A stretch of 64,000 nt of DNA from Flavobacteriales bacterium UBA6051 (GTDB lineage: Bacteria; Bacteroidota; Bacteroidia; Flavobacteriales_D; Crocinitomicaceae), in contig DIYP01000016.1 of assembly GCA_002427735.1 (NCBI GenBank), positions 434,001-498,000 on the forward strand, read 5' to 3'. A program made the translations under genes and the position numbers. The notes under the pieces are model-generated. The model saw only the letters and a list, made by a program, of their open reading frames with translations. It searched no databases and was not told where the DNA came from. The stretch's first letter is position 1, and each line of letters starts with the position of its first letter. Shown one piece after another: positions 1 through 8,957 of the stretch.

Positions 1-555
1 ATCCTTACGCTTAGGATTCAAAACAGTAGCATCCGGCATTTCATCTCCTGGAGCATGATGATCACAAACGATAAAATCAATACCCTTTGACTTTGCATAG
101 GCAATTTCATCAATAGACTTAATACCGCAATCCAGAGAAATAATCAACTCTACATTATTTTCTGAAGCTATATCAATTCCCTTTTTACTCAAACCATAAC
201 CTTCTGTGTAGCGATCAGGAATATAAAATTGAATCGGGAGTGTGTCCTTCAGAAAAGAATACAATAAAGCAACAGCGGTTGTACCGTCTACATCATAATC
301 TCCGAAAAGCATTACACGCTGTTGCTGATCAATTGCTTCTTGCAAACGCTCAACTGCATCTTCCATGTCCTTCATTAAAAATGGATCATGCAAATCTTCC
401 AGCTTGGGGCGAAAAAAATGCTCCGCTTCATGGTAAGATTCAATTCCTCGTTGTAATAATAGTTCTGCAACTATGGGATCAATCTTTAGTTTTGAACGAA
501 ACGTATCAACAACTGTACGTTCTAATGGTGTTTTAACGAGCCATCTTTTTTGCAT
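1..555 (-). CDS. recJ: RecJ single-stranded-DNA exonuclease, N-terminal part (runs off window)
   Basis: The first 185 residues of a DHH-family 5'-3' single-strand DNA exonuclease, which acts in RecF-type recombination and mismatch repair. The ATG is at 553-555 and the frame stays open to base 1. The protein begins MQKRWLVKTP. It carries the metal-binding motif GDYDVDGTTA (near residue 85) and, close to the window edge, the motif CDHHAPGDEMP; both are diagnostic for RecJ. The rest of the DHH and DHHA1 domains lies outside the window, since full-length RecJ is about 560-580 residues. The gene is divergent from the small exported protein at 617. Identification is confident from the two motifs and their spacing. 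Confidence 0.93.
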   Translation of the reverse strand, partial: MQKRWLVKTPLERTVVDTFRSKLKIDPIVAELLLQRGIESYHEAEHFFRPKLEDLHDPFLMKDMEDAVERLQEAIDQQQRVMLFGDYDVDGTTAVALLYSFLKDTLPIQFYIPDRYTEGYGLSKKGIDIASENNVELIISLDCGIKSIDEIAYAKSKGIDFIVCDHHAPGDEMPDATVLNPKRKD

Positions 556-616
556 TGATTTTATTTTAATCGTGGTTTGGTAATTGTAAATTTAGATGCG
601 CCATTTAATTTAAGTT

Positions 617-1276
617 ATGAAAATATTTGCTTTCGCGTTGATGCTTTTTACAAGCTTTTTTTCAATAGGACAAAAGTCCTATTATTTTTCAGATTTACTG
701 CCTACAAATGCTCACAAGGTAAATACTGTTGACCAACGCTACTTTGGAACGTACACCTCAAAAGCAGCGGCGCGCTCGTATGAAATGTCCGCTGAAGGAA
801 TTTTTATCATTTCTACTTCTATTTCTTCCATCAGTCGTGAGACAGTTCGAGAATCCTCTAAATATAGCGTTCGCGGTAAGTACATTCATGGTGTTCTCAA
901 AAACGATTCACTTCCATGCATTCTTGAAGGAGAACACTATTATTTCGGAGTTCGAAATAAAGACTTGTTAGTTGACGCGAAAAGCTTGAGCAAACTGACA
1001 AAAATGAACTCCAGTCAGTACATTGTGAATCATTCTGATAATGGACTTTTTACACCAACTTTATTCAGCTTTGAAGGCAACAAGCTGATCATTAAAGAAT
1101 TCAGCTATGATTTTGGAACAGAAGCATTTGTTCATATACAAAATCAACAAACCACACCCTCGGAACATTTTGATATAGTGATTTTGACCCCAACGGAAAA
1201 AGAGTTTCAGCAAGTGATGTCCAATGGCGTTTTTACGGAAGGGCAAGTATTTAAGAAAAAGAGAAAAAACGGATAA
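617..1276 (+). CDS. Exported hypothetical protein, 219 aa
   Basis: A 219-residue protein with an N-terminal signal peptide (hydrophobic stretch residues 3-17, likely cleavage after SIGQ). No catalytic motif or named domain is recognisable. The body is mixed alpha/beta in character with a basic C-terminus (KKKRKNG) and only one cysteine. It lies 61 bp from the divergent recJ start and 36 bp before the next membrane-protein gene, so it may be cotranscribed with the latter. The signal peptide and typical codon use support a real gene; the function is unknown. Confidence 0.75.
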   Translation: MKIFAFALMLFTSFFSIGQKSYYFSDLLPTNAHKVNTVDQRYFGTYTSKAAARSYEMSAEGIFIISTSISSISRETVRESSKYSVRGKYIHGVLKNDSLPCILEGEHYYFGVRNKDLLVDAKSLSKLTKMNSSQYIVNHSDNGLFTPTLFSFEGNKLIIKEFSYDFGTEAFVHIQNQQTTPSEHFDIVILTPTEKEFQQVMSNGVFTEGQVFKKKRKNG

Positions 1277-1312
1277 ACTTGTTTATATTTAGGGGACACT
1301 TAACCCACTATT

Positions 1313-1945
1313 ATGAACGAGACTATTGATTCCAATTTAAGCTCTAGCGGGCTTTCGACCTCCTGCAAACCAAGTTATATTCAAGTACCTTTCAATATTT
1401 GGAAATTTAGTCTAATTGGTTGGGTTTTACTGGGCTTTATTGGCGGCTTTTCGCTGATTTACATGGAGTTCATTGCATTTCCTGATTATGCAAGTCCTGA
1501 TGCTGTTTGGGATGAGTACTACGCCAATTATCAAACGGCTATTTTTATTTCGATTATTTGTTTCGTTCTTGCCTATTTTGGCCTGATTCTTTATATCGTG
1601 TTCGGCTTTATCTTACTTTACAGAAACTGGCGCGTCATTGAGAATGCATCAGATCTAGCTACAACCAGTCCTGGTCAAGCCGTTGGTATGCTATTCGTCC
1701 CGTTTTACAACATCTACTGGCAATTTATGGCCTTTTGGAAGTTGTCAGAAGGACAACAAAAGTTTATTGAGCAGTCCGGAATCAATGTAGAAGTAAAACC
1801 AAAACCAAGTTTAGCACTCGCTTTTTGCATTTGTAATTGTGTCCCATGGCTAGGGCAATTCGCCTCATTTTTCATTCTGGGACCAATGCGCGAAGTCAAT
1901 CAGAAGAAAGTATCAATGGAGATTATTCGGCAAGCTGGAAGCTGA
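1313..1945 (+). CDS. Four-helix membrane protein, DUF4328-like, 210 aa
   Basis: An integral membrane protein with about four hydrophobic segments: residues 30-52, 75-102, 125-145 and 165-187. The pattern YRNWRVIE, then SPGQAVGMLFVPFYNIYW, then a further helix resembles the DUF4328-type domain in bacterial membrane proteins of unknown role, where a conserved P-F-x-N-x-Y/W segment follows a charged loop. The N-terminus is polar with no signal peptide. The gene ends one base before the convergent helicase gene. Family assignment is tentative and no function is proposed. Confidence 0.7.
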   Translation: MNETIDSNLSSSGLSTSCKPSYIQVPFNIWKFSLIGWVLLGFIGGFSLIYMEFIAFPDYASPDAVWDEYYANYQTAIFISIICFVLAYFGLILYIVFGFILLYRNWRVIENASDLATTSPGQAVGMLFVPFYNIYWQFMAFWKLSEGQQKFIEQSGINVEVKPKPSLALAFCICNCVPWLGQFASFFILGPMREVNQKKVSMEIIRQAGS

Positions 1946-1946
1946 A

Positions 1947-4238
1947 CTATACCAAGAGTGACGCTTGAAATAACTTCAACTCATCCCACGTAAACTTGTT
2001 ACCGACCTTGTCCTTTAGTGGTGTCAGTGAACCACCTTCATATTCATCAAACAAATCGTGAAGTGCACTGATTTTCTTGCCTTCCATAATTTCTGGTAGG
2101 TCGATCTTTTCTTGCTTCAAAAGACGGGCACAATGTGTACTGATCGTTCCTTTAGACAGCTGACGTTCTCTGGAAATCTCCGTAATGCTCATTCCTTTTT
2201 TTACCATAGCTAAAGTCTGATCATAGGTGGAAAGTTTCTTTTTTGCCGTCTTTTTCTTTTCAGAACGCGTTCTAAGTTGGACGAAATCAGTGTCAAAGTC
2301 GAATGTGTTGTTTGCCTCCCTCATTTCATGTTTGACCAATTCAACCTTAGCGATCTTGTAATTTTGAATATCACTGGTCATGATGTCCTCTTTGGCCATG
2401 CCCTTACCTAAATGAACATTTTCCAGTGTTCGACGCGCCTTTTTCATGCCAACAATTGTCTCTGTCAACAGCAAATCCAATTCCTCCAGTTCTTCATTGT
2501 ATTGTTTAGTATTAGACTTTTGCTGTAGCTCAGCCATCTTCTTCAAGTTCGAATACAAGATTCCATCAAGGCTTTTAAAGAAATAATCATACGCTGCTTC
2601 TGTGCGCGAAAGGATGAACTCTAGATCAACTTTAGACTGATGAAAAAGCTTATTAAGCTGATTTCTGAATTTCCTGGCAGGTTCCATCGTGCTTGATAGA
2701 ATTTGTACCTGCTGCGTTACCCATGAGCGGTTTTTTCCTTTCTGCGATTTAGATCCAAGATTAACGTACGTTTTTTCATGAGCCTGCCACTTATTCATAA
2801 GTTCCACCCAATCAAAAGCCTGCGTAAGGATATCATTCAAATATTTATTTGTTGCAGCAGACAGACTATCAGCCAGTTCTTCTTCTCCTTTTCCAGAACT
2901 AACATAGCTTGCAAGGCTTGGGTCAATGGATAATCCCGTCTTGCGGATTGGGTTCAGTAAAACCAACCCATCCAGAGAGCGCAGTCGGGACAATGCCACA
3001 TAGGACTGCCCAGGAACAAAAACTTTGGAAACATCAATAATAGCCTTATCAAAGGTAAGTCCCTGACTCTTGTGAACGGTAATTGCCCACGCCAATTTTA
3101 GTGGATATTGTACAAAGGTGCCAAGCACTTTTTCTTCAACCTCAGCGGTTGATGGATTCAAGCTATACTGGATGTTGTTCCATTCATATTTGTCGACTGA
3201 AATCGTCTTTTTTTCTTTTGGAAAATTGACTTTGATCTCATCATCATCCAATGCTACTACTCGACCCATTTTTCCGTTGTAAAAATTTTTCTCGTAGGAA
3301 ATATCGTTTTTGATAAACATCACCTGAGCACCAATTTTGAGCGTTAATGTTTCGCCTAAAGGATACATATGCTCTGGAAAAGTTCCCGTAATCTCCGGTG
3401 AAAAATCGACTTCATTCGTTGTCAATTTTTCAAGGGCTTCATTATTAATACGGTCGGCATCAGCATTGTGCGTCGTGAGTGTGATATAATCATCGTGCTC
3501 AGCTGCCTTAAAATCAGGATGTACATATTTATTCAATTCACTTACATCCGAATCTGAGATTTGATTATTCCGAAGATTGTTAAGAATCTCCAGAAACTTC
3601 TCGTCCTCCTGCCGATACACCTTACTTAACTCAGCGTAAAGAGGGGGAGACTCTTTCATTACCAATGCATTAAAAAAGAACATCCCGGAATAATAAGACC
3701 TCAAATGATTCCATTCAGAAGGTTTTACAACCGGAGGTAGCTGCATTAAGTCTCCCACAAAGAGTACTTGTAATCCTCCGTACGGTTTATTGATTTTTCG
3801 AACATTTCTTAGTGTCCAATCAATAGCGTCCAATAAATCAGCGCGCAACATGCTCACCTCGTCAATGATCAGGAGTTCCATGTTACGAATAATCGCGCGT
3901 CGAGTAGCGTTCATTTTAAAATGACGCATCAAGGTTGTTTTCGATTCCAGTTTAACCTGTTCAGAGAACGTTGCACTCGCATTGAAATCAGGAATAAATC
4001 CGCCAAACGGTAACTGAAAAAAAGAATGAATCGTCACACCCCCGGCATTCAATGCGGCAATTCCTGTTGGTGCAACAATAATCGTTTGCTTGTGCGTTGA
4101 GTACACAATTTTCTGAAGCAATGTAGTCTTTCCTGTTCCAGCTTTTCCTGTCAAAAAAACAGATTGATTTGTCTGGTTAATAAACTTCTCAGTAAACTCT
4201 GCAATCCTGTCTGTTTCCTCGTTCTTTTCTGTCATCAT
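1947..4238 (-). CDS. PIF1/RecD2-like superfamily 1 DNA helicase with C-terminal HTH
   Basis: A 763-residue ATP-dependent DNA helicase. Walker A is GKAGTGKT at residues 31-38. Walker B is LLIIDEVSML near residue 125, followed by FVGDLMQLPPV (motif III). The late motif AITVHKSQGLTFDKA near residue 390 is the SF1B motif V/VI region shared by PIF1 and RecD2. The last 90 residues contain a helix-turn-helix (MSITEISRERQLSKGTISTH) like the HTH found at the C-terminus of some RecQ and PIF1 proteins. A helical linker of about 230 residues separates core and HTH. It probably unwinds G-quadruplex or R-loop structures, by analogy with PIF1. A second in-frame ATG follows the first directly. Confidence 0.85.
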   Translation of the reverse strand: MMTEKNEETDRIAEFTEKFINQTNQSVFLTGKAGTGKTTLLQKIVYSTHKQTIIVAPTGIAALNAGGVTIHSFFQLPFGGFIPDFNASATFSEQVKLESKTTLMRHFKMNATRRAIIRNMELLIIDEVSMLRADLLDAIDWTLRNVRKINKPYGGLQVLFVGDLMQLPPVVKPSEWNHLRSYYSGMFFFNALVMKESPPLYAELSKVYRQEDEKFLEILNNLRNNQISDSDVSELNKYVHPDFKAAEHDDYITLTTHNADADRINNEALEKLTTNEVDFSPEITGTFPEHMYPLGETLTLKIGAQVMFIKNDISYEKNFYNGKMGRVVALDDDEIKVNFPKEKKTISVDKYEWNNIQYSLNPSTAEVEEKVLGTFVQYPLKLAWAITVHKSQGLTFDKAIIDVSKVFVPGQSYVALSRLRSLDGLVLLNPIRKTGLSIDPSLASYVSSGKGEEELADSLSAATNKYLNDILTQAFDWVELMNKWQAHEKTYVNLGSKSQKGKNRSWVTQQVQILSSTMEPARKFRNQLNKLFHQSKVDLEFILSRTEAAYDYFFKSLDGILYSNLKKMAELQQKSNTKQYNEELEELDLLLTETIVGMKKARRTLENVHLGKGMAKEDIMTSDIQNYKIAKVELVKHEMREANNTFDFDTDFVQLRTRSEKKKTAKKKLSTYDQTLAMVKKGMSITEISRERQLSKGTISTHCARLLKQEKIDLPEIMEGKKISALHDLFDEYEGGSLTPLKDKVGNKFTWDELKLFQASLLV

Positions 4239-4356
4239 CTACTTTAAGTTAAGCAAAAACCTGAATCGTGAGTTACAAAAATCGGAATCTTTGGCGATTT
4301 GAAGTCTAGCTAATTGCATTTTCCCTTGGTCTTATGTACTAAACGGATTTTGCGAA

Positions 4357-4387
4357 TTGGAACGCTTAATTTATTTTTTTACTTTTA
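4357..4387 (+). promoter_or_regulatory. Candidate promoter of the 1362-aa T9SS protein gene
   Basis: TTG at 4357-4359, a 20-bp spacer and TACTTTTA at 4380-4387 approximate the Bacteroidota TTTG / TAnnTTTG promoter (final base A instead of G). Transcription would begin near 4394, about 28 nt before the ATG at 4423. The frame can be extended upstream to the TTG at 4357, but that TTG would be the -33 element, which argues for the ATG at 4423. Confidence 0.4.
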
Positions 4388-4422
4388 GGGTGCTAGATAA
4401 ACTAAACTATAAACTCTCCAAA

Positions 4423-7400
4423 ATGAAGAAACTCTCTCTATTGGTAATAGGGGCATTGGCTGCGTTTTCAGTAAATGCTCAGAAAATCAAAAAAACGAAA
4501 GACCCAAACAAAGAAGGAATCCGGGCTCAAGAAGTGCCGGTCACTTTTCATGGTGTTACGGGCAAACTCATCGATTATGTAGAACCTCCGGGAACTGTTA
4601 ACGAAGTTGTTAAACACCCAAAAATTGGATATCATCCAAAAGATGACTGGATTCTCAATGAAACAATAAATCCAAACGCTTTACCTCAAGGTGAGGACCC
4701 AGCATTACAGAAGCATTATGCAGACCCTGCCCCTCCAACAAAAGCATTGGGATCAAACTGGGATGCCATTTCTAATTTTAATGTGAGCCCAGCGGACCCG
4801 ACAGTTGACGTTGGACCGAACCATGTTGTGCACATGACGAATGGTCCTTCTGGAGCGTATATTCAGGTTTATTCAAAAACCGGAACGCCCATTGGAAGTC
4901 AAGTGTATTTTGACAACTTCATGAATATGCCGGGAGGTCTTGGAGACCCTATTGTACTTTATGATGAACGAGCGGATCGTTGGTTTTTAAGTGAATTCTC
5001 TTCCAGCGGTAACAACTTGCATATTGCAATTTCACAAACTGCTGATCCAACCGGAGCATATTATACATACTCATTTAACTCAACGGGAGGATTTCCTGAC
5101 TACCCAAAGTATTCTATTTGGGAGAATGAATACGTAATGACTGCCAACGTTGGTACACCAGATATTTGGGTGCTCAACCGAGCTGATATGTTAGCCGGTA
5201 ACGCAACAACAGCCCAAAAATTCAGTCAATCCAATTACGGAACGATCGGCTTTCAGGCATCTACACCTGTGAGCATGTTGGGTACGACGTTACCGCCCAC
5301 TGGAGCACCTGCAATGGTCATGCGTATGCGTGATGATGCCTGGAATGCTGGACCGGATGCATTGGAAATCTGGGAACTTGATATAGATTGGGCCAATTCA
5401 AACAACTCAACTTTTGTACAATCAGATGTATTGAACATGAGCTTACCATTTGATTCTGAATTGTGTGGATTTACTTCTTTCTCCTGTATCGACCAACCTG
5501 GATCCAATACGAATCTTGATCCACTTCGTGAGGTACTCATGAATAGAATCATGTATCGAAACTTTGGTACTCACGAATCGATCGTGTGTTGTCACGTAAC
5601 AGATGTCTCTGGAAATGATGACGCTGGAATTCGTTGGTATGAATTAAGAAGGACAGGTGGAACTGCCGGTTCATGGACCATTTATCAAGAAAGTACTTAC
5701 TCTCCGGATAGCGATAGTCGCTGGATGCCAACCATTGGTATTTCCGCGTCTGGAAACATTGGATTGGCTTACAACGTTTCAAGCGGATCAACATTCCCGT
5801 CACTGCGTTACACAGGTCGAAAAGAATGTGATGCAATTAACACGATGACAGAACCTGAAACGGTGATCGCGGCTGGAACAACTTTCAATGCTTCTAATCG
5901 TTATGGTGATTATAACGCCATGGGAGTAGATCCTTCTGATGGTGAGACATTTTATATGACAGGAGTTTACAATCCAAATACAGGAGGTGTAACTCGCATC
6001 GCCGCTTTCCTTATTGATCCTTGTGCTCAAAACCCGGAAATTGCTTTTGATGATGTTGCCTTTACAGTGAATGAGCCTGATGCCAACGTAAGTGCATCTT
6101 CATGCCTTGATTATTTTGTCATAGATGTTCCAATCTCTATCGGAACTGCTCCTACACAAGACGCAGATATAACAATCGCTGCTACAGGAGGCACTGCTAC
6201 AGAAGGAGTTGATTTTGACATTAATAATCCAACATTCACGCTAAACGGTGGTAACCTTACGCAGAATGTTCAGATTTGGGTATATAATGACGCAGAAGTA
6301 GAAGGAATTGAGACTATTCAATTGACTTACACATTGAATGCGAACGGGGGAGACGCTTACGCGGGTACTACAAATCAAATTGTTGATATTACAATTAACG
6401 ATGACGACCTTGATCTTTCTGCAATGCCAGGGAATGCGAATATCACATTGGTAGACGAAGACTTTGAGGCAGGATTTGGAACTATTACAACCGTAAATCC
6501 AAACGATCCGACAGCATTCCAGTTAGGAAATACAGGAACGATTCCAAATGGAGCTTTTGCCGTAAATACAGCTAATACAACTGAATTCGCATGGGTTGAT
6601 GACGATGATTGTGATTGTAACATGAGCGCAGTAGACTTACTATTGCCATCGGTTGATATGACACTCATCTCTTCTGCTAACCTTTCTTTCCAAACGTATT
6701 TTGAAGACAATACGTACCAAGGGGATAATGAAAATGCGGATGTTTATGTCTCTGTAAATGGTGGAGCCGATCAATTAGTAGGTACAATTGTTCCTTCAGG
6801 AGTAGATGGACCATGGGAACCTCAAAGCTTCGATGTTTCTGCATATGCTGGAAATGCAAACGTTGTATTCAAGATTCGTTATGATGATGACGGTGGATGG
6901 CTTTATGGTCTTGCTGTGGATGATATCTTACTTACAGGAACAGGTGGCCCAATTGGTATCCAAACGGCTATTAATACAGGAGCAGGAATGGAAGCTAATC
7001 TTGGTCCGAACCAAACAGTTCACTTCATTGACCCTACCACAAGTGATGTGATGGTTTCTTTGGAGAATACTTCCACATTTGATTACGGATGTGTGACGGT
7101 AGAAGTTGATCGTGCAGGAACAAGCGCGTTGGAATTCAACACTGTGAATACTGCAGATTACCTGCACTCAAAAACATATACAATTACACCAACGAATAAC
7201 AATCCTTCTGGTACATACAACGTTACACTTTACTATGAGGAAGCGGAAGTAGCTGGCTGGGAGTCTGCAACAGGTAACAGTAGAAACAATGCTGAAATTG
7301 TGAAGGTGGCAGGTGCAAATGCTATTAATGACGTTACACCAGCAAATGCAGCTTCTTACAGTATCACGAGTAGTGGAACAACACTAGGAGCTTTCAATGG

Positions 7401-8511
7401 TGATGTTACCTTTACCGGCGCATTCAATTCTGGTTTCTCTGGATTCGGTGTTGGGGTATATAACCCAGGAGCACCAACAGGACCGACGGCGAACTTCACG
7501 GCGAATACAACAACAATTTGTGAGAACAGTTCTATTACCTTCACAGATTTGTCTGGTGGTACTCCTACATCTTGGTCTTGGACATTCGGAGATGGAGGAA
7601 CTTCAACGATGCAGAATCCAACACACACATATACTTCTTCTGGAACTTTCACTGTTACGTTGGTAGCTTCTAATAGTCAAGGGTCAGATACGCAGACTTT
7701 GAGCGTTACTGTAGTTGCTGGACCTTCGACCTCTCAAACATTGGAAATTTGTCAAGGACAATCAGTTACAGTTGGAACCAGCACTTATACTTCTGCCGGG
7801 ACCTACACAGATGTGTTGACAGCAGCAAATGGTTGTGATAGTACAGTAACAACGACGGTTAATATGCTCATGAATACTTCGAGCACTCAAAACGTTGAAA
7901 TCTGCCAGGGAAGCAGCTATTCAATTGCGGGTAACACATATACATCTGCCGGAACATATACAGATGTAATTACAAACCTAGCTGGATGTGATAGTACAAT
8001 TACAACAAACCTCACGGTGAATCCGCTTCCAACAGTTACGATAACACCAGCAACGGTAGATCCATTATGTTCTTACGAAGGTTCTATTGTCTTAACGGGA
8101 TCTCCATCTGGTGGTACATTTGCGGGAAACGGAGTAAGCGGGTCAAGTTTCGACCCAGCAAGTGCAGGAGCAGGAACACATGTGATTACGTACTCGTATA
8201 CAGACGGAAACGGATGTACAGGTTCTATCAACCTTTCTGTAGAGGTTAAAGATTGTGCAGGAATTCCTGAAGAGGCCTTGGAAGGTGTTACACTTCACCC
8301 AAATCCAAACAATGGTAACTTCACAATTTCTGGTCTCGAAAATGGAACGACCTTCCAGATTTTTGATGAACGCGGACGTCTGATCGTCGATGATAAAGTA
8401 AGTTCAGATCATCAACAAGTTAATATGCCAGTTGTCAATAATGGTATTTATTACTTACGCGCTACAAAAGATGGTAAAGAAGGGGGAATTAAGTTCCTAA
8501 TTGCCCGATAG
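4423..8511 (+). CDS. Large T9SS-secreted surface protein with Calx-beta and PKD domains
   Basis: A 1362-residue exported protein. The signal peptide MKKLSLLVIGALAAFSVNAQ sets the start at 4423; the longer TTG-started frame from 4357 would bury it. Residues of about 110-540 form a domain without recognised motifs, resembling beta-propeller-like regions of Bacteroidota surface proteins. A Calx-beta-like domain follows (about 545-660, ending in the typical TINDDD). A jellyroll-like region is next, then a PKD domain (about 1020-1098, with WTFGDGGTS). Two related 60-residue repeats containing EICQGxS and GCDSTxTT come after that. The C-terminal 70 residues are a type-A T9SS sorting domain (LHPNPNNGNFTISG ... 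GIYYLRATKDG). Likely a cell-surface adhesin or released protein; the substrate is unknown. A strong terminator follows. Confidence 0.88.
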   Translation: MKKLSLLVIGALAAFSVNAQKIKKTKDPNKEGIRAQEVPVTFHGVTGKLIDYVEPPGTVNEVVKHPKIGYHPKDDWILNETINPNALPQGEDPALQKHYADPAPPTKALGSNWDAISNFNVSPADPTVDVGPNHVVHMTNGPSGAYIQVYSKTGTPIGSQVYFDNFMNMPGGLGDPIVLYDERADRWFLSEFSSSGNNLHIAISQTADPTGAYYTYSFNSTGGFPDYPKYSIWENEYVMTANVGTPDIWVLNRADMLAGNATTAQKFSQSNYGTIGFQASTPVSMLGTTLPPTGAPAMVMRMRDDAWNAGPDALEIWELDIDWANSNNSTFVQSDVLNMSLPFDSELCGFTSFSCIDQPGSNTNLDPLREVLMNRIMYRNFGTHESIVCCHVTDVSGNDDAGIRWYELRRTGGTAGSWTIYQESTYSPDSDSRWMPTIGISASGNIGLAYNVSSGSTFPSLRYTGRKECDAINTMTEPETVIAAGTTFNASNRYGDYNAMGVDPSDGETFYMTGVYNPNTGGVTRIAAFLIDPCAQNPEIAFDDVAFTVNEPDANVSASSCLDYFVIDVPISIGTAPTQDADITIAATGGTATEGVDFDINNPTFTLNGGNLTQNVQIWVYNDAEVEGIETIQLTYTLNANGGDAYAGTTNQIVDITINDDDLDLSAMPGNANITLVDEDFEAGFGTITTVNPNDPTAFQLGNTGTIPNGAFAVNTANTTEFAWVDDDDCDCNMSAVDLLLPSVDMTLISSANLSFQTYFEDNTYQGDNENADVYVSVNGGADQLVGTIVPSGVDGPWEPQSFDVSAYAGNANVVFKIRYDDDGGWLYGLAVDDILLTGTGGPIGIQTAINTGAGMEANLGPNQTVHFIDPTTSDVMVSLENTSTFDYGCVTVEVDRAGTSALEFNTVNTADYLHSKTYTITPTNNNPSGTYNVTLYYEEAEVAGWESATGNSRNNAEIVKVAGANAINDVTPANAASYSITSSGTTLGAFNGDVTFTGAFNSGFSGFGVGVYNPGAPTGPTANFTANTTTICENSSITFTDLSGGTPTSWSWTFGDGGTSTMQNPTHTYTSSGTFTVTLVASNSQGSDTQTLSVTVVAGPSTSQTLEICQGQSVTVGTSTYTSAGTYTDVLTAANGCDSTVTTTVNMLMNTSSTQNVEICQGSSYSIAGNTYTSAGTYTDVITNLAGCDSTITTNLTVNPLPTVTITPATVDPLCSYEGSIVLTGSPSGGTFAGNGVSGSSFDPASAGAGTHVITYSYTDGNGCTGSINLSVEVKDCAGIPEEALEGVTLHPNPNNGNFTISGLENGTTFQIFDERGRLIVDDKVSSDHQQVNMPVVNNGIYYLRATKDGKEGGIKFLIAR

Positions 8512-8537
8512 GCAGACCTGAATTAAATAAAAAAACT

Positions 8538-8575
8538 GGCTGGAATCTTGCTTTGCATGTTCCAGCCTTTTTATT
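8538..8575 (+). terminator. Rho-independent terminator after the large T9SS gene
   Basis: GGCTGGAA at 8538-8545 and TTCCAGCC at 8560-8567 form a perfect 8-bp stem with a 14-nt loop, followed by TTTTTATTTT. It ends the upstream transcript. The frame of the next gene can be extended into this hairpin, which argues for that gene's later ATG at 8584. Confidence 0.85.
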
Positions 8576-8583
8576 TTCAAGCT

Positions 8584-8928
8584 ATGATACGATTCTATTA
8601 CTTGGTTATTTTGCTCAGTGCTTTTTTAATTGCAAGTTGCGCTGGTACAAAAGATGCAAGTCTTTCAGAAAACACAACACCTTTGGATTGCACAACAGTC
8701 AAGGGAATTATTACCAACACATACCGAGAGCAAGGTTGTTCATTCCTTTTTGAATTCGAGGATGAAAATGGTGTAAAACAAATAGTAAGACCGCTGGAAT
8801 TGAATGCCGAGTTTCAAAAAGATGGGCTTAAAGTAATACTGTGTTTTAGGCCGTCAAAAGCAATGAATGACGGATGCGATCTCGCCAGACCTGTTATTGT
8901 AGAGCAAATCAAGTACATTGATCAATAG
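8584..8928 (+). CDS. Small lipoprotein, 114 aa
   Basis: A 114-residue protein with a lipoprotein signal: hydrophobic residues 5-17 and lipobox LIASC (Cys19). The start at 8584 puts the signal at the N-terminus; an upstream ATG at 8548 lies inside the terminator hairpin. The mature part has four further cysteines in a short beta-rich sequence (DCTTVKGIITN, GCSFLFEFED, ILCFRPS, DGCDLARP) and may be a small disulfide-bonded periplasmic domain. It lies 29 bp before the WG-repeat genes. No family recognised. Confidence 0.78.
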   Translation: MIRFYYLVILLSAFLIASCAGTKDASLSENTTPLDCTTVKGIITNTYREQGCSFLFEFEDENGVKQIVRPLELNAEFQKDGLKVILCFRPSKAMNDGCDLARPVIVEQIKYIDQ

Positions 8929-8957
8929 ATTCTTTCTACATTTATAAAAAAATTCAC

